A DNA stretch of 64,000 nt from Phlebotomus papatasi (GCF_024763615.1 NC_077223.1:38564627-38628626), one strand, 5' to 3'; shown: positions 10,806 to 20,934, numbered from the stretch's first letter. The notes: a model not told the origin generated them from the letters alone. A program made the numbers and translations.

Positions 10806-11275
10806 TGAATCTGCTTATGGTAGATGTGATTCTTTCATTACCCATGCGGTGCCTTTTGAGAATTTTTCATCCAATTTGCTTTGTTTTCAAAGCGGAATTT
10901 TTCACATTTTACTTTAAATTAATCACTGGTAATTTTAAGAATCACTGATGTTCAAAAAATGTTCTGTAAAACAGATTCGAGACGTTAGAGAAAAAACAAG
11001 GATTACAATAGGTGTGATTACTACTTTCTGATTTGTGCAGTGATGAAACTAGGCTGCTTATAGTAGATGTGATCCTTTAATTGCCACTTCGATGTATTTT
11101 GAGTATTTTTCATTCAATTTTACTTGTTTTAAAGTAGAACTTCCCACATTTAACTTAAAATTGTTGGCTGGTCATTTTTGAAATCAGTTACGTCCGAAAT
11201 ATGTTCTGTAAGACCGGTAAGACAAATTGGAGGTGTTAAAGAAAACCTGAGGATTACATTAGGTGTGAGTATGAG
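10806..11275 (+). repeat. Diverged tandem duplication, unit about 245 bp
   Basis: Unit 1 (about 10806-11030) and unit 2 (about 11050-11275) share ordered blocks: CTGCTTATGGTAGATGTGAT / CTGCTTATAGTAGATGTGAT, then TTTTTCATYCAATTT, ATGTTCTGTAA and GATTACA-TAGGTGTGA. No coding potential is seen. Confidence 0.8.
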
Positions 11276-11641
11276 AGAATCATACTAAACCAAGCTCTTA
11301 ACTGGCTGTAAGATTGCAGGGAAAAAATGGTTTTCCGAGTGTCAAAAAACATGTGTTAGAAAAATAGCCTAAAATTGATTTTTAATGCAGATACCTCCTA
11401 CAAATGGTGAAAACAAGTAGATGAAAGTTCCATCTAAGTAATGATGTCCAAATTCTTGTGTCCGGTGTAATATGTTTTCGGGGGAAAATGAGGCCTACAG
11501 AGGTGGGAAAAACTGGTACGAAGCTGAGTTAACCAGGGCACCATCGTAAAAAATGCCGCTACATTTTCATTTTCCTGTAGAGGAAAATCCAAGGACTTCC
11601 AGGAATTTTGTGAGGCAGAATTATGAAATCAAAAGTCGCTC

Positions 11642-12228
11642 ATCAAAATATATCCTTGAAAGCCTTTCAAAACTCGATCACTCAGATTTCTCGACCTCGT
11701 TTTGGCACTTTGCCTTGTCCGTGCGATGGAGAGCAGCTTGAGCTGTGTACGTTATCAATCCGTTATCCTCTTTGATTCTCTGTACTAAACTCTTGGAGAT
11801 ACCCAGCTTTTTGCCCACATCTCTGACTGAAAGGCAAGGTTGCTTCTGGAAAAGCGCCAACACTCTCTTCTCCATCCTCTTGTCTACAGCTTCAGGTTTT
11901 CTGCCACATCCTGGCTTTCGAACAACAGTCTTGAGTTCCTTGAAGCGTAATATAACCCTTCGCTCCGTGGATGGACACTTTCCGGTGATCCTTCCGATTT
12001 CAGAATAGCTCGCTTTTGGATTCTTTAGGTACGTGTCCACGATCAATTTGCGCAGGTTCTCCATTTTTATCACTTTTCTCAGCCAAAACACAACCTTTTT
12101 CAATATTTTTTCAGAAATGAAAAGCTGACGAAATTCTCTTGAAACGTCAAAAAAATCAAAACAAAACTCAATTCCTATTGTGACTAACTTCATGTCGAAA
12201 ACTTAGAATTTAAATCCGGGACACGCTT
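11642..12228 (-). pseudogene. Truncated DD37E-type mariner transposase, 5' part
   Basis: Minus-strand copy of the element at 29470-30772. It keeps the terminal repeat (AGCGTGTCCCGGATTT at 12207-12228, TA beyond) and the N-terminal double helix-turn-helix (SYSEIGRITGKCPST; SVRDVGKKLGISKS). A 5-bp deletion near 11717 shifts the frame, and homology stops at about 11642, just at the first catalytic region, so no D,D,E triad remains. The other terminal repeat is absent. Confidence 0.85.
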
Positions 12229-12230
12229 TA

Positions 12231-12688
12231 CACTATCAAATTATAACTATACTTGATATCGTTAATTCAATCCTTATAGTGTGTAAGAAAAAACCATAAG
12301 AATCCTTTATCATATCTCATAGCATTTTCAATTTAAGATTAAATGCACTTTTAATCCGAATTTCAGATGGAAATTACCATCAATAGAATCGTACTAAAGT
12401 CAATTATAACTTTCTAAAGGATTCATCCTTCAAATCAATATTATTTCAGGATATATTTAAGAAATTCATTTTTATATGAGAATTCACCCAGTGAATGACC
12501 GACCTACTTAACATGCGTCATTGGGTAAGGTAGACAAACAAGTAAAATGCAATTCTGCATATCAGGCATTATATTCAAATATAGGGACTTAGCAATTTTC
12601 ATTTATTGTAAACAACAATGCTCAATAGTGGGAGACCACAAATTTGTATAAAAACCCAACATTTTTGTAAATAAATTTAGATTTCGCA
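12231..12688. other. Intergenic, nothing recognised
   Basis: AT-rich DNA with no ORF or repeat that I can support. Confidence 0.5.
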
Positions 12689-12691
12689 TTA

Positions 12692-12837
12692 TGCCCAACG
12701 CACAATAACTTTTGTTTTGTAAACATGTTTTTGACATTTCAGTGAGAGTGAATGAAATCTAGGTCTAGTCATCTCGCTCTCTCTCATAGAAAATTTTGAA
12801 AGCATGTTTACAAACAAAAGTTATTGTGCGTTGGGCA
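12692..12837. mobile_element. 146-bp MITE, 3-bp TTA target duplication
   Basis: Starts TGCCCAACGCACAATAAC and ends with its complement GTTATTGTGCGTTGGGCA. The arms pair for about 38 bp with one mismatch/insertion. TTA occurs on both sides (12689-12691, 12838-12840). A three-base TWA duplication suggests the PIF/Harbinger class. Confidence 0.9.
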
Positions 12838-12859
12838 TTACCAGGGAACCAAGCGTTTC

Positions 12860-13475
12860 TTTTCGGCATATTTAATTGCCTTTGTCTCTTCTGCGACTTC
12901 TCAGGACCACTTTGGCCAAGTCCAGCGGCACTCCAGTGCCTTCCACTTCAGCGGCCAAAGAGTCTGGCTTTGTCTTTAGCGGCATCTTAAGTGCCTTTTT
13001 CTCAGCAGCCAGAGACTCTGCTCCGTTGACTGGAGTCAGCGGCTTTACATAAAGCCTAAGGGCCTTGACAGACCTGAGGATTAGCCGAGAGACGGCTTAG
13101 CGTAATTATATTAGAAATAATTGTCAAACTACATTTCCATCATTTTCCACTAAGTCGTCTCTCGGCTTAAGTCGTAAGTGTGTCTAGGGCATAAGGACCT
13201 AAAGTGGCAACAACTTCTGGCTTTGTTCGTCAGCATTAGCATTACCTACTTTCAGCAGCCAGAAGAGGCTCCGCTGCCTACCACTGTGGCTTTAAATAGC
13301 CTATCTTAGTGGCAGTTCGGACTTTGAGTAATTGAAGATATTTTCTCCCTGAGGCATTCGTGCCCAGTGCAGAGACCAAGTCTCTGTTTTACACTCTTGA
13401 GCCATCAGATTAGTCTGGTCGCCATCACTGAGGGGCATTCATGCCTGTATCCCAGTGGCATTCAATTGCCGTTAC
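12860..13475. repeat. Field of short GGCA...TGCC hairpins in degenerate repeats
   Basis: At least eight short palindromes recur: 12865-12880, 12927-12940, 12981-12995, 13041-13056, 13288-13301, 13353-13364, 13434-13445 and 13457-13470, each GGCA or GGCT...AGCC/TGCC with a 4-8 base loop. Flanking words (CAGCGGC, CAGCCAGAG, TCTGGCTTTG) also recur, suggesting a decayed ~50-60 bp tandem repeat. Local GC is higher than in the surroundings. No reading frame persists through it. Confidence 0.65.
13081..13169. repeat. Small foldback (TTAGCCGAGAGACG arms)
   Basis: Arms 13081-13099 (TTAGCCGAGAGACGGCTTA) and 13151-13169 are near-complementary around a 50-bp AT-rich loop. The downstream words GGCTTAAGTCGTAAGTGTG and TCTAGGGCAT recur with few changes at 27692-27722. 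Confidence 0.7.
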
Positions 13476-13650
13476 CAGGGGCTGTCTTTCAAAAACGCCG
13501 AGCGACAACGAAGGGTAGAAATGTTTCAAGCAATCAACAGTTCAAAGAGCAGGGAATTTCTTGGCGAGATCTGAGAAATCTTCCTCCTCTATATTGGCTC
13601 CTGTAGCCTGTTTGGAGCAAACAGATACTATACTCTCAAATGCGCTAATC

Positions 13651-16157
13651 CTGGCACTTCGCTATGTGGATCGTTTTGACTACGCTAACTGGATAATGTC
13701 CTCTTAAAATAATATTTTTATTTTTATTTCCGCAATATAGTCACTATAGTAACATAATATAACTATTCAACTTTGAGAAAAAGCAAAAATAATATTTTTA
13801 TCCATTAAATAAGTGAGTGTAATCGACTCATTTGAATCTTGTGCCAGCTGGGTTCTTCACTAAAATTTTCTAGCAGGGATATTTTAGCTAAGAACAGCTG
13901 GTTGATTGAAAACATTTATTATTTTTTTCTCTGTGAAAAAAATATTTTAAATCCAAAGACTTAATTAAAAGTGAAGTACAATCATTCCCCTCAATATTTC
14001 TTTCCGGGAATCGCATTGTTCAGCACGGTTTTACTATTTCAGATGCCGAAGCGAACAAAGGGAAAGATTCCTAGGAAATCTTATTCTAAGGAAGCTCTAA
14101 AGAATGCCTTGAAGTGTGTGAGAGATGGTTCTACCATAGCATATGCATCCAAAACATTTGATGTACCAAGGGCGACACTGCACAACAAATTGTCCGGCAG
14201 ATATGCTGTAGAGTGCTCCAATGGCAGGCCAACGACGCTTACAAAAGAACAAGAAGAAGAACTTGTCATGTGGATCCAGGAATGTGCAGATGGTTGGCAT
14301 CCCATTGGGAAAGAACAAGTTCTGGACAGCGTCAAAGTCATCTGCGAGACCTTCAAAATTCCAAACTATTTTACAGATGGAAGGCCTGGAGATGCATGGT
14401 TCAGGAATTTTGTCAAGCGTCATCCAGAGCTCAGGAAGCGCAAGCCAAAGTCGTTTTCATTGGCAAAGGCTGTGGTTACTGCTGAAGATCTTACGGAATG
14501 GTTTCAGAAGTGTCGAAAATATTTCACAGAACACGATCTGTTGGCCATTTCACCAGATCGAGTTTTTAATTGCGACGAAAGTGCCTTTTTCTTGACACCA
14601 GAAGATGGAAATGTATTGGCCAGGAAGGGTTCACGTATTGTGCCAGCTTCGCCAGCTCCAAAAAATTCTAGACCGAAGTCTGCCACAATACTCTTCATGG
14701 TGTCCGCTACTGGCCAACTTGCTCCTCCAATGGTTATTCATAACACTAATATTACATCAAAAATTACCATTCACAATGCAGAAGGATGGAAAATGGGAAA
14801 GTCACCACAAAGTGGCTGGATGGATGGGTCACTTTTCTATGAGTACATCACTAAAGTATTCTTTCCTTGGTTGAAGAGTCAAGGCATACAGTTTCCAGTC
14901 GTACTCTATCTGGATGGTCATGCTTCTCATGTGACACTTCCATTGAGCAAGTTTTGTAAAGAGAACGGAATTGTTCTTGTGCTTCTTTATCCAAACTCGA
15001 CCCACTTTATCCAACCATTGGATAGAGATTTCTTCGAACCTATGAAGATAGCTTACACGAAAGAAGTTGGGAAATGGAAAATGAGTAACTTGCCACCAAT
15101 TCGATTCCATCCAATGCACGTGGCAAAAGTTGTGAATGGTGCTCTTAAGCATTTGGATCTCCCTAAGATTGCGAAGGATGGTTTTCGAGAATGTGGCTTG
15201 GTACCATTCAACCCTGATGTTGTGAATGGCATGGAATTCATGAAGTCAAGGAAGGCAGAAAATCTAGAATTGAATCTTTCAAATGATCAATCACGTCCTG
15301 AGAATGACAAGGACATTGCGAATGCTTTTACAGTTTCTGAATATGAAGTTGCTCATCGAATTCTCGATCATCTCATCTTATCTGACACTCTCAAGAAGTT
15401 CAAAGAATGCAAGGAGGATCGCATTTGGAGTGGATCATTGAAAGATAAGCATTTGTTCGAGGTTTGGTGCAAAGTGAATGAACGCTGTGAATCACAATCT
15501 CTTGCGTCATCCTCTACCTCGATCTCCGTTGACTACAGGGATGTAGAACTTGGTGACCCTTCCTTGTCCACAGCGGAAAATGCAAATCAGTCAAGTGATA
15601 TTTCGAATTCTGGTTTGTTGTCAAATGAAGACACCAGATTGAGCGGAGACATTGGACTGCAGGACTATATTGTCACCAAACTTGTTGAGAATGAACCCAT
15701 CATTAGCAACCAAGAATATATTGCTGAGAAGGAGGAAAAAGTAAAGCGTGAGATGGAGAAAAAAGTGGAGACTGAAGAAAGAAAACGAATGAGGGAGGAC
15801 GAAGAGAAAATCAGGGAGGAAAACAAGAAAATGAGGATGGAAGAAAAGGAAAAGGAAAAGGAAATCAAGCAAGACAAGATTGATGCTGAGACAGAGATGC
15901 CTAAGGAAGGCGTGAAAAAGCGTGGTAGACCCATAACGAAGACTAGAGAATAATAAAAGGAAAAATAAATAGACTAATAAATTATTAAATTGATTGGTGA
16001 AGTGATAAAATAAATATTAAATTAAATAATCCAATAAACATTTTAAAAATGTAATAAAATAATATTTTCTCGTTTTATTATGATTGTAAATTGGGTGATC
16101 CAATTAAAAGACCATTTGACCCAATTAGCGAACAGGCGATCCACTTAGTGAATGCCA
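13651..16157 (+). mobile_element. Full-length Tigger-type transposon
   Basis: Contains the intact transposase 14043-15953. Terminal repeats: left TGGCACTTCGCTATGTGGATCG (about 13652) followed by CGCTAACTGG; right, read in reverse, TGGCATTCACTAAGTGGATCG (16157 back) followed by CGCTAATTGGG. The ends differ from those of the 0-5 kb and 61.7-kb copies although the proteins are very similar, so this is a subfamily. Exact duplication at the outer borders could not be settled. Confidence 0.8.
14043..15953 (+). CDS. Tigger/pogo-type transposase, complete
   Basis: Encodes 636 residues from ATG 14043, which follows TATTTCAG and starts MPKRTKGK; the upstream frame to 13971 is likely leader. Order: HTH-psq (~8-58, SKTFDVPRATLHNKL), CENP-B-type HTH (~68-140), DDE_1 core with D178 (NCDESAFF), D291 (YLDGHASH) and D327 (QPLDRDFF), then a Ser-rich linker and a highly charged coiled-coil tail from about residue 560 to the end. 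The ORF has no stop or frameshift and keeps all three catalytic acids, so it may still be active. It is about 90% like the 2203-3927 product in the core but keeps the full C-terminus. This is the best candidate in the window for an autonomous source of the local Tigger copies. Confidence 0.92.
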   Translation: MPKRTKGKIPRKSYSKEALKNALKCVRDGSTIAYASKTFDVPRATLHNKLSGRYAVECSNGRPTTLTKEQEEELVMWIQECADGWHPIGKEQVLDSVKVICETFKIPNYFTDGRPGDAWFRNFVKRHPELRKRKPKSFSLAKAVVTAEDLTEWFQKCRKYFTEHDLLAISPDRVFNCDESAFFLTPEDGNVLARKGSRIVPASPAPKNSRPKSATILFMVSATGQLAPPMVIHNTNITSKITIHNAEGWKMGKSPQSGWMDGSLFYEYITKVFFPWLKSQGIQFPVVLYLDGHASHVTLPLSKFCKENGIVLVLLYPNSTHFIQPLDRDFFEPMKIAYTKEVGKWKMSNLPPIRFHPMHVAKVVNGALKHLDLPKIAKDGFRECGLVPFNPDVVNGMEFMKSRKAENLELNLSNDQSRPENDKDIANAFTVSEYEVAHRILDHLILSDTLKKFKECKEDRIWSGSLKDKHLFEVWCKVNERCESQSLASSSTSISVDYRDVELGDPSLSTAENANQSSDISNSGLLSNEDTRLSGDIGLQDYIVTKLVENEPIISNQEYIAEKEEKVKREMEKKVETEERKRMREDEEKIREENKKMRMEEKEKEKEIKQDKIDAETEMPKEGVKKRGRPITKTRE

Positions 16158-16278
16158 CCTTATTTCAGTATTATCATTATTTTATAAATTTTCTTTAATA
16201 TTTTTGATAATTTTCTGCGGAAAACGATCCGGTTACCGCACCTTGCTTATACAGAAAAAGGGGTGGCAAAGCAGTCCA

Positions 16279-16559
16279 AGAGGCACTCAATGGGCCAAGT
16301 GATAGAGTATTCGCTCTATGATGCAAACGTCCCGGGTTCGAATCCCCTTTAGGTCACCAGGAATTTTTCTGACGTTAAAGGTTTTCGGATTGCATCCAGT
16401 GAGCTTCACTGCACTTGATTCCACGAGCATGGGCCTGACAATCTCATCCCGTACAAGGAAAAATAATAATGCATATCTAGAAATCCCCTTGCGGGAAGGC
16501 CTTGTTCCTTCATGGAATGTTGTGCCAGCATTATTATTATATTATTATTATTATTAAAA
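16279..16559 (+). mobile_element. tRNA-derived SINE with ATT tail
   Basis: The head contains a tRNA-like pol III promoter: an A-box-like TGGGCCAAGTGATAGAG and a B-box GGGTTCGAATCCC. The 3' end is an (ATT)n run. CAGTCCA flanks both sides (16272-16278 and 16560-16566) as a likely target duplication. A related copy lies at 52610-52850. The tRNA fold is incomplete, so this is not a tRNA gene. Confidence 0.8.
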
Positions 16560-16799
16560 CAGTCCAGGTTTTAATGCTCAAACTCGTGATTTATATACTT
16601 ATACCTCAAAAATACCTTCCAAAAATTTGGACTTTCCAAACTTGGCAGGAATTCCTAGACCTTTCCAATTAGCCGAAACGTAGTACCATTCAGTTGAGAA
16701 AAACGCTTCATAGAACCTTTTTAACCTTCGACCTTGAAAAATCATTTTTATTAGAAATGATACAATGCCGTTTTCATATATAGACGAAATATTATGTAT

Positions 16800-17592
16800 G
16801 GACATTGCTTTGGGTAGTATTCCGGCCACTTTGAGTGAAATACCGGCCACCTTTTTTCTGACCACCTTTTGTGAAGCAACGGATAGAAAATTTCAAAACG
16901 TCAAACGGAACGAGTTTAATATTTAATTTAATACGTTTATATGACTCACAAGCCTTGAGATCTTCCGTGTAATTTGTTCTGAAGACCTGAAGAGTAGTAT
17001 CTCAAATTTACGCACAGATTCCCGTAGCAATTTGCCCTTCCTGAACTCTTCCAAGGCCTTTTCCACATCATCTTTTTCATAGAAGCGATGGTTTTTTTCT
17101 CTGGACATTGTAGAACTCAGAATTTGAAGAAAAAAAAAAACCAAAATGAATAAGAAATTTAGGAAAGCAAAAGATTATGCCGGAATAGGCAACACTACCT
17201 TACCGGAGAGACGCTCCGAAATTTAAAGATTGATTCACAATTAACATAAACAGAAACAATCTTTAATGACAAGTAATCAATTTTCATGAAAAACACCGAA
17301 GGAAAACCTTCTGCACTTCACCACAAATCGCAAGACTGCTAGAAACACAATCGATCTGTCACATTTTTTGTAAGACTCTTTCCACATTGAGTTTTTACAA
17401 TGCAATTTAAATTCTAATTATAACTAAGATTTAAAGGTCTTTGTGTTAATACATCCAAAAAATGAATGAATATTTAGAAGCAAAATGAATTCATTGACTA
17501 TTCGAAGATTACATAAACAATTTCAATTAACTTATTTCCATGGCCGAAATTACACTGAAAGTGGCCGAAATTTGGCACACTTCCCCTATGTG
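16800..17592 (-). mobile_element. Remnant of a pogo-type element with GTGTGCCAAATTTCGG end
   Basis: The right end, read on the minus strand, starts AAGTGTGCCAAATTTCGGCC (about 17565-17584). The left part (16800-16870) carries CCGGCCACTTTG and CCGGCCACCTTTTTTC like the MITEs at 21653, 22101 and 47282. Between them is a transposase N-terminal fragment (16938-17108). This looks like the partially preserved parent of that MITE family. Confidence 0.55.
16938..17108 (-). pseudogene. pogo-type transposase HTH fragment
   Basis: From ATG 17108 on the minus strand: MSREKNHRFYEKDDVEKALE, then RESVRKFEI; after a frameshift SSGLQNKLHGRSQG follows, the usual continuation of a pipsqueak HTH. The TGA at about 16943 ends it. 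Only the DNA-binding helix-turn-helix remains. It is a different lineage from the other transposases here. Confidence 0.65.
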
Positions 17593-17811
17593 TATTCCAC
17601 AGAAAAAAGTTTTGGTAAAATGTGTCATGCTTTACGGAATGTTCGAACGCATGATTTGGATGCTAGGGGAAGGTTTTCAGATTCACTATAATATATGGAA
17701 ATCACTTGAAGCCGGAATTGAGAGCATTGATCACAAATTAGGTCCCAACAGTAGGGCAAACATGCATAATTATGTGTGCATAATCCCGGAACTTCCTGTA
17801 GGAGAAAGCTT
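17145..17811. other. Repeat-derived intergenic DNA
   Basis: Contains the right end of the preceding remnant (to 17592). The open frames at 17485-17899 run through repeat sequence and show no protein family. Confidence 0.45.
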
Positions 17812-17990
17812 TCAGGCTTCGCGCACATTTTGCTTTCGAACACTTTATATTTTACCCATATTCCTTTCTGACCTATCAGTGGCATTTTTTAGTAGCTAAC
17901 CTTAAGTCACAAATTTTCTGAAAAAATGATGTCAGATTGATTAGACGAAGTGTTCGAAGCCAGAGTATGTGCGAAGCCTGAAAGCCTTCT
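17812..17990. mobile_element. MITE with GAAAGCTTTCAGGCTTCGC ends
   Basis: Left arm 17812-17854 (AGAAAGCTTTCAGGCTTCGC...TCGAACACT) pairs imperfectly with right arm 17949-17990. A second copy with the same arms is at 34845-35035, where the right flank continues CTCCTACAGGGGG, matching the CTGTAGGAG left of this copy, so the true ends may be a little further out. Confidence 0.75.
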
Positions 17991-18115
17991 GATATATCTC
18001 AAAAATATTTTTATATTATATACCGTTTATCAGTCCACGACCGATTTCACCCGATTCCATAAATCACCTAAAAAATCTCCCAAAATAACTTAGAAGAAAC
18101 AAGATTGATTTTAAT

Positions 18116-19013
18116 GGCTCCGGCACACTTTTTAGATCAGAGGTGGAATGATAACTTTTCGACACTATCGAATCGATAGTATCGATAAATCTATATCTGT
18201 TAGATTAAGTGAATGTCGACTTTTTATGCATTGTTGGGCCATTCATTGTAACATTCTTAAAAGAATGTAACTATTGATAAATATCTAAATCAATTACAGG
18301 AAGTCCTGCTATCGTTTAAATTTTTCAGAATCGGCAGTCGATAGTATCGAAAATAAGTTATCATGTCACCACAGGAAAATTTCATGAATTCGAAATTCGA
18401 AACCCTTTCTTACATGTTTTGCATATGACCAGGGACCTCTCGACATTTCATTTTTCCATACGTTTTTGCATAGAGGCACTGAAGACTCTTGGCAAGTTTT
18501 TTCCTAAAGAGAATTGACTTATCAGTCTGATATATTTCGAAGTTGTGCAATGAAAGTTATCTAAAAATACATATTTCATAATGCTCGCCGAAATAATACA
18601 CGAACTACGAGGTAATTTGTATAAGTCGCGGTGCAATATCTGCAAAATTTTTACAAGGAAAAGTGAAAAATATCATCACTTTTTATTAGGCTTGATGGGC
18701 CCCTGATATGACTATCTCATTCTTTCGCATACCAAATTCGATTGAGCTAAATTGAATTTTGAGTGATGCTTAAAAGAAGAAGAAGAGTGCGAGAGAATGA
18801 GATAGACATATGCAAAGCACGTGAAAAAGAAAAGGATTGGAATTTCCCTCGCACTCTTCTTCTTCTTTTAAACATCACTCCAAATTTAATTTAGCTCAAT
18901 CGAATTTGGTATGCGAAAGAATTAGATAGTCATATGCAAAATACGTGAGAATGAAAGGGATTCGAATTTCGATTTCATGAAATTTTCCTGATCTAAAAGG
19001 TGTGCCAAAGCCA
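18116..19013. mobile_element. Long foldback element, itself invaded by a MITE
   Basis: Outer arms TGGCTCCGGCACACTTTTT (from 18116) and its complement ending at 19013; after removing the inserted MITE (18142-18372) the left arm continues AGGAAAATTTCATGAA (18373 on) and pairs with 18953-18989. Inside, 18707-18793 and 18849-18936 form a further inverted pair of about 87 bp around a 55-bp loop. No ORF. Confidence 0.8.
18142..18372. mobile_element. MITE with GTGGAATGATAACTT ends
   Basis: Left AGGTGGAATGATAACTTTTC with ATCGATAGTATCGATA nearby; right end reads AAGTTATCATGTCACCAC. Same family as 6438-7103. Inserted in the left arm of the 18116-19013 foldback; CAG occurs at both borders. Confidence 0.75.
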
Positions 19014-19173
19014 TAAGGATAAAATTTAGTTATAGGTTCATATAGTTTGTTTTATTTGTGAACTGTGAAAACATCATTTTCCCAGAGTATATATTGATTG
19101 AATAAGGTGATATTCCAATATTATATAAAATAGTTGGAAGTAAATGTTGTCATTTTTCTTTTTTCTTTTTCAG

Positions 19174-20934
19174 ATGACTTCCGGAGAAGAACAGAGTTTT
19201 TCGATAAAGGACGAACCTGAGGAATTTTATGTTTTTTATGCTGAGGACAGCGATGTTGAGGACAATACTGTCCTAAATGAGGACGAACAAATATTTTTGA
19301 AGCAAGACCCTGATGAATTTCCCTTTACAGGGCAATGTTCCTCAACATCTGAAGTTTACCAGGGCATCAAGAGAAAGGCAAAATCTATTTCTGGGAGTCC
19401 AAAAAAGACACGAAAGATTTACGATGAGGTTCTAGCCCATGATGTCAAGACAGAATATCGCCTGAAGTGGTCAAATAATTTTATTCCAATTCCGAAGAAG
19501 GAGCCTACTATGTATCCTTTCGGAGATGTCAAAGCTAAATTTCAAGACATTGAATTGACACCTTACAACATTTTTCTCAAAACCATTTGTTTCCCCGAGC
19601 TTTCTGCTCTAATCCTAGAGCAGACGCAAATATACACCATGCAGAAAGGTATTGATTTTGTCATAGAAGAAGACGAATTGAAAGCATTTATTGGGATTAA
19701 TTTGATAATGGGATATCATGTTTTACCCCATGTTCGTGATTACTGGTCTACTTCTCCTGATATGGGAGTTCCTTTTATTGCATCAACAATGACTAGGAAT
19801 AGATTTGAAAACATTGCCGGTGCTCTCCATTTCAGTAATAACGAAACGGCCGATAAAAATGATCGAGCTAGCAAAGTACGTCCTTTGATAACACATTTCA
19901 ATAAGAGTTTCCAAGATGCCCGTGAACCTTCACAGAGACAATGTATAGATGAACATATGATAAAGTTCAAAGGTCACAATGACATGAAACAATTCATGCA
20001 GAACAGTCCAGTCCAATGGGGTTTCAAACTCTGGTGCAGGTGCGATTCACTCAATGGCTATTTATATGAATTTGATCTGTATCAAGGGAAAACTGATGAT
20101 CAACATGCCCTCGGTGAAGCTGTAGTTCTGCAGTTGTGCAAATCAATTGAAAATCTCAATTGCGAAGTGTATTTTGACAAGTTTTTCAATTCTCCGGCTC
20201 TTCAAGCAGCCCTACTGGAAAAAGGAATATACGCATGTGGTACCATGCAGAAGAACCGAGGGAATTTACCATCAGATTTCACAGCAGATAAAAACATGAA
20301 GAGAGGAGACATTGAATTTCGCGCTTCAGGAAGTATTTCTTGCCTCAAATGGATGGACAGTAAGTCAGTTCTCATGGCTTCTAACTTTTTGTCTCCCCTT
20401 GACGTGACAAAGGTGTCACGAAGACAACCTGGAACTGCGGAAAAACTCCAAATCGCCTGCCCTATAATGTTCAAAAATTACACGGCTTATGTAGGAGGCG
20501 TGGATATAATGGACCAAAAGAAGAGCTACTACCAGGCCGAACGTCGATGGAAAATTAAATACTATTGGCGTATTTTTTTCGATTTGATTGATATATCTGT
20601 GAACAACAGCTGCATAATATACAATCAAATTTCCGATGAGAGAGGGACTGGAAAAATAATGGCTCCGCTGGAATTCAGGCGAGAATTGGCAAGGTCACTG
20701 ATGTCCGAAATCAGATCCCGAGCAAGAGCGGCACCACAAAGCAAAATATCATCCCTAAACCTAGACATTGCCATCAAACACATTGTGAAGAAAAGTAAGG
20801 AAAGACGCAGGTGTGCATTGTGCTATCAGAAGAAAATAGACAATAGAACCAATTGTCTTTGTGGAGAATGCAACGTTTACCTTTGTGTCACTAGCACTCG
20901 AAATTGTTTCAATGAATATCACAATAATATATAA
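19174..20934 (+). CDS. piggyBac-family transposase, intact
   Basis: 586 residues from ATG 19174, which directly follows TTTTTCAG; a leader intron from the donor AATAAG|GTGATA (19106/19107) would be 67 bp. The N-terminus is acidic (IKDEPEE, LKQDPDE) with a basic patch (KRKAKSISGSPKKTRK) suited to nuclear import. The RNase H-like core carries D259 (CIDEHMIKFKG), D335 (YFDKFF) and D444 (GGVDIMDQ), positions close to the D,D,D triad of classical piggyBac. The C-terminus has the cysteine-rich zinc-binding domain (CALC..., CLCGEC..., YLC..., NCFNEYH). No stop or frameshift. I could not find TTAA-flanked terminal repeats on both sides; it may be active, or a domesticated PGBD-like gene. Confidence 0.9.
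   Translation: MTSGEEQSFSIKDEPEEFYVFYAEDSDVEDNTVLNEDEQIFLKQDPDEFPFTGQCSSTSEVYQGIKRKAKSISGSPKKTRKIYDEVLAHDVKTEYRLKWSNNFIPIPKKEPTMYPFGDVKAKFQDIELTPYNIFLKTICFPELSALILEQTQIYTMQKGIDFVIEEDELKAFIGINLIMGYHVLPHVRDYWSTSPDMGVPFIASTMTRNRFENIAGALHFSNNETADKNDRASKVRPLITHFNKSFQDAREPSQRQCIDEHMIKFKGHNDMKQFMQNSPVQWGFKLWCRCDSLNGYLYEFDLYQGKTDDQHALGEAVVLQLCKSIENLNCEVYFDKFFNSPALQAALLEKGIYACGTMQKNRGNLPSDFTADKNMKRGDIEFRASGSISCLKWMDSKSVLMASNFLSPLDVTKVSRRQPGTAEKLQIACPIMFKNYTAYVGGVDIMDQKKSYYQAERRWKIKYYWRIFFDLIDISVNNSCIIYNQISDERGTGKIMAPLEFRRELARSLMSEIRSRARAAPQSKISSLNLDIAIKHIVKKSKERRRCALCYQKKIDNRTNCLCGECNVYLCVTSTRNCFNEYHNNI

Noticed and set aside
13367..13606. 79-codon ORF in the hairpin field
   Set aside because: Low-quality frame through degenerate repeats; no homology recognised.
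16318..16375. tRNA gene (B-box GGGTTCGAATCCC)
   Set aside because: No complete cloverleaf; the sequence continues into a repeated body with an ATT tail and flanking duplication, so it is a SINE head.
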